Notes under the pieces: generated by a model
What the model was told of the DNA's origin: nothing
The model's input: the letters and a program-made list of their open reading frames with translations, nothing else
Databases searched by the model: none
Assembly: GCA_051122655.1 (NCBI GenBank)
Contig: CP182107.1
Span: 1,984,001 to 2,048,000 of the forward strand
Direction: 5' to 3'
Length of the DNA: 64,000 nt
Source of the DNA: Pasteurella sp030783905
Lineage (GTDB): Bacteria; Pseudomonadota; Gammaproteobacteria; Enterobacterales; Pasteurellaceae
Part shown: in pieces, positions 61,704 to 64,000 of the stretch
Position numbering within the stretch: the first letter of the stretch is position 1
Layout of the letters: every line of letters begins with the position of its first letter
Made by a program: the position numbers and the translations under genes

Positions 61704-62604
61704 AAAAATTGCAATTCTGATTCCTTGCTACAATGAGGAACATTCTATAGAGGATACCGTGTTATCGTTTAGTAAAGCACTACCAGAAGCTAAGATCTAT
61801 GTATATGATAATAATTCTACCGATAGAACACTGGAGATTGCTAAAACACTTAGCTGCGAGGTGAGAACTGAAACACAACAAGGTAAAGGGGCTGTAGTAA
61901 GGAGAATGTTTGCGGATATTGAAGCGGATATTTATGTTTTGGTAGATGGTGATAATACTTATGATGCTTCAATTGCGCCTCAATTAATTGATAAACTACT
62001 TTCTGATAATCTTGATATGGTTGTGGGGGCAAGAACACGTTCATCTGAAACCTATCCAAGAGGACATATTTTAGGAAATAAAGTCTTTTCTAAAATTGTG
62101 AGTGTTTTCTTTAATTCGTCAATCAACGATGTTTTTTCCGGTTACCGAATCATGACTAGACGTTTTGTGAAATCTCTACCAGTCATGAGTAATGGTTTTG
62201 AGATTGAAACTGAAATGACAGTCCATGCTTTGCAATTATGTTTACCAATTAAAGAAATTGAAACGAATTATTTTATGAGAAAAGAAAATAGTAAAAGTAA
62301 ATTAAATACTTATCGTGATGGTTTTAAGATCCTGCGTTTTATTTTCTTTTTGATTCGTGAGCAAAAACCAATGTTATTTTTTTCTTTTTTATCATTATGT
62401 TGTGTTTTTTTATCTTTGTGGTTTGGTGGTGTAGTTATTTGGGATTTTTGGTTGACGGGTCAAGTGAGCAAATTACCAACAGCAGTTTTATCATCTGGTA
62501 TCGGTATTCTTGCAATTCTTTTTTTTGCAATGGCATTAATTCTCGATTCTATTTCTAATGGAAGAAAAGAAGTTAAGAAACTACATTATTTAAATTTGAA
62601 ATAG
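61696..62604 (+). CDS. GtrB-like polyprenyl-phosphate glycosyltransferase
   Basis: The 302-residue GT2 enzyme has IAILIPCYNEEHSIEDTVLSF at the N-terminus, YDNNSTDRT near residue 38, the catalytic VLVDGDNTYD near 83, a FSGYRIMTRRF acceptor segment near 152 and two C-terminal membrane segments (about 230-295). This is the GtrB/dolichol-phosphate glycosyltransferase design, loading a sugar on a lipid carrier. It overlaps the GT-C gene by eight bases, and with the divergent gtrA forms a complete three-gene glycan-modification module. Confidence 0.82.
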   Translation: MSKKIAILIPCYNEEHSIEDTVLSFSKALPEAKIYVYDNNSTDRTLEIAKTLSCEVRTETQQGKGAVVRRMFADIEADIYVLVDGDNTYDASIAPQLIDKLLSDNLDMVVGARTRSSETYPRGHILGNKVFSKIVSVFFNSSINDVFSGYRIMTRRFVKSLPVMSNGFEIETEMTVHALQLCLPIKEIETNYFMRKENSKSKLNTYRDGFKILRFIFFLIREQKPMLFFSFLSLCCVFLSLWFGGVVIWDFWLTGQVSKLPTAVLSSGIGILAILFFAMALILDSISNGRKEVKKLHYLNLK

Positions 62605-62683
62605 CGTATCTGTTGTTAAATGTGATTTTTAAAAAATAGGGTAGAAATCGACATGAGTAGGTAATTATATTTGTCTATTTCCT

Positions 62684-62983
62684 TTACTTTATCAGGTTGG
62701 AAATAACATCTGGTACGATTTTCGGGTTGGGGATGAGAATCTGCTTATGTCTATTCAATTCGCCTTTTTCTAATACGATACTACTTTTCGCTACTTTAAA
62801 GGTCTTGCTTAAGAACTTGAGTAAATGGGCGTTGGCTTGTCCGTCAATCGGTGGCGCAGTGATCGTGATTTTGAGTTCATTGTCATGTAAACCGACGATC
62901 TGATCTTTACTGGCTTTCGGTTGCAGAAAAATCCGCAACCGTAGGCTGTTTTCTTGTTTTTCGACTGCTGGTAATGGGGTCAC
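62684..62983 (-). CDS. yggU: YggU/DUF167-family protein
   Basis: This 99-residue protein (GTG start at 62983, after AGGAAATTG) contains the family segment LRIFLQPKASKDQIVGLHDNELKITITAPPIDGQANAHLLKFLSK (about residues 16-60), with the ASKD and PPxDGxAN signatures. Function is unknown. It lies behind yggT in the same direction, as in E. coli. Confidence 0.85.
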   Translation of the reverse strand: MTPLPAVEKQENSLRLRIFLQPKASKDQIVGLHDNELKITITAPPIDGQANAHLLKFLSKTFKVAKSSIVLEKGELNRHKQILIPNPKIVPDVISNLIK

Positions 62984-63014
62984 AACGCCAATTTCCTAAA
63001 AATTCACCGCACTT

Positions 63015-63581
63015 TTAGTAACTGGCTAATGCCCAATACACGCCAAACAGATCACCGAATACGCTATTGACGAGGAAAAGGGCGATGGCTAAGACCATTG
63101 GGGAAAAATCGATCATGCCTGTATTAGGTAAGATACGCTGAATGGGGCGAAGTAGTGGTTCACTTAATTGGGCTAGGACAAATTGAAGTGGGGTTGCACC
63201 ACGGTTGAACCAGCTCATCACCGCACCAATTAATAAAACGTAAAAGATCGCTTTGCCGATAGTACGTATTAAGGTGAGAGCCCCCACAATGGCGTAATCT
63301 AGGACATCGGCATTGGCGATAAATAAGTTCCCCACGACATGTGCCAGTGGAAATTTGATACTAAAAAGTAAGAAAGCGAGGACCAACGCCGCAAGGTTGA
63401 TATTTTTAATAGTCGGAATAAAAGTGGTGAGCGGGCCTAGTGCGGGTTGAGTAATCTTGACAATACTTTGTGAAATCGGGTTGTAAAAATCCACGCGACT
63501 GAATTGGAACCAGGCACGTAACACTAAAATAAGACCATAAAGATCAATCAAGATAAAAACTAATAATTGTAATGTATTCAT
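63015..63581 (-). CDS. yggT: YggT-family membrane protein
   Basis: The 188-residue protein consists of two YGGT repeats, each with two membrane segments (first near 1-28 and 67-88; second near 100-122 and 160-182), with FYNPISQSIVKITQPALGPL and LAQLSEPLLRPIQRILPNTG as the conserved pieces. The family is linked to osmotic or turgor functions in other bacteria. It lies 31 bases upstream of yggU. Confidence 0.9.
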   Translation of the reverse strand: MNTLQLLVFILIDLYGLILVLRAWFQFSRVDFYNPISQSIVKITQPALGPLTTFIPTIKNINLAALVLAFLLFSIKFPLAHVVGNLFIANADVLDYAIVGALTLIRTIGKAIFYVLLIGAVMSWFNRGATPLQFVLAQLSEPLLRPIQRILPNTGMIDFSPMVLAIALFLVNSVFGDLFGVYWALASY

Positions 63582-63596
63582 ATCACGTCCTGTAAC

Positions 63597-64000
63597 TTAT
63601 AACCAACCTTTACGTTTGAAATACCAATAAGGTGCAAATGCGGCCAGTGCCATTAAACCTAATGCCATAGGATAACCAAATTTAAGACCTAATTCTGGCA
63701 TAATCTCAAAGTTCATACCATAGTTAGAGGCCACTAATGTTGGCGGTAGGAAAATCACTGACACAACTGAGAAGATCTTGATAATACGGTTTTGTTCGAT
63801 ACTGATGAAACCCATTGCTGCCTGCATCAAAAAGTTGACACGTTGGAACAAGGATTCGTTGTGCGGTTGGAGTGATTCAATATCGCGTAAGATTTCACGT
63901 GCTTGTTCTAACTGATTAGTTGGTAAGCGTGTTTTACGCACCAGGAAACTGAGCGCACGTTGGGTATCCATTAAGCATAACCGCACTTTGGAACTGGTAT
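63597..64000 (-). CDS. corA: Magnesium/cobalt transporter CorA, partial
   Basis: The frame is open from the window edge to a stop at 63597 and encodes the C-terminal about 133 residues of CorA. QRALSFLVRK and LEQAREILRDIESLQPHNESLFQ form the stalk helices, and the pore helix is followed by the diagnostic YGMNF motif and a second membrane segment with the basic KRKGWL end. It is a homopentameric Mg2+ channel in the inner membrane. An uptake-signal core lies near 63980. The N-terminal part lies beyond the window. Confidence 0.95.
   Translation of the reverse strand, partial: TSSKVRLCLMDTQRALSFLVRKTRLPTNQLEQAREILRDIESLQPHNESLFQRVNFLMQAAMGFISIEQNRIIKIFSVVSVIFLPPTLVASNYGMNFEIMPELGLKFGYPMALGLMALAAFAPYWYFKRKGWL

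Overview
The window looks like a chromosomal segment of a Pasteurellaceae bacterium, very probably Pasteurella multocida or a close relative. Evidence: many copies of the Pasteurellaceae DNA uptake signal (core AAGTGCGGT / ACCGCACTT), low GC with AT-rich third positions, Haemophilus-like proteins throughout, and an inner-core LPS locus in the order hptA, kdkA, coaD, waaA, gctA that I recall from P. multocida. The species call rests on recognition, not on a search.

Layout. 1-1.6 kb: thiamine-precursor ABC transporter genes (thiX-type permease cut by the window edge, thiZ-type ATPase) under a TPP riboswitch. 1.6-6 kb: rmuC, then maf, yrdD, tsaC, aroE. 6-15.4 kb: a complete autoinducer-2 (lsr) locus, lsrK-lsrR divergent from lsrACDBFG plus an lsrE-like epimerase; lsrK carries a ten-G homopolymer. 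15.4-25.3 kb: EamA exporter, ilvY/ilvC, mazG, uspA, alaS, csrA, galU, metJ. 25.3-29.4 kb: nupC-deoD nucleoside uptake and phosphorolysis, a YczE-like membrane protein, a GT9 glycosyltransferase. 29.5-31.7 kb: rpsP-rimM-trmD-rplS with an attenuator-like leader. 32-34.6 kb: a DcuC-family transporter with an AbgA-like amidohydrolase. 34.7-37.6 kb: a degraded outer-membrane protein remnant and a probably Fur-controlled TonB-dependent receptor operon. 37.7-44.1 kb: an ABC exporter and the LPS inner-core genes.

44.1-53.9 kb is the accessory highlight. Nine minus-strand genes are packed together: a WYL-domain regulator, a dynamin-like GTPase, a tail-anchored helical protein, a HerA/FtsK-like ATPase with a Ser/Thr/Gln-rich insert, a nuclease toxin with 16-residue N-terminal repeats, a YezG-like immunity candidate, a HEPN protein, a zinc-ribbon protein and a small membrane protein. 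I do not recognise this combination as a named system. It may be a toxin-delivery or anti-phage locus; both ideas are inference.

53.9-64 kb: a FecCD-type metal-chelate ABC importer with a linked methyltransferase, tpiA, a GNAT, a TfoX-domain protein, a GtrA/GT-C/GtrB-like glycan-modification module, yggU, yggT and the 3' part of corA, cut by the window edge. No rRNA, tRNA, CRISPR array, prophage or insertion sequence was recognised.
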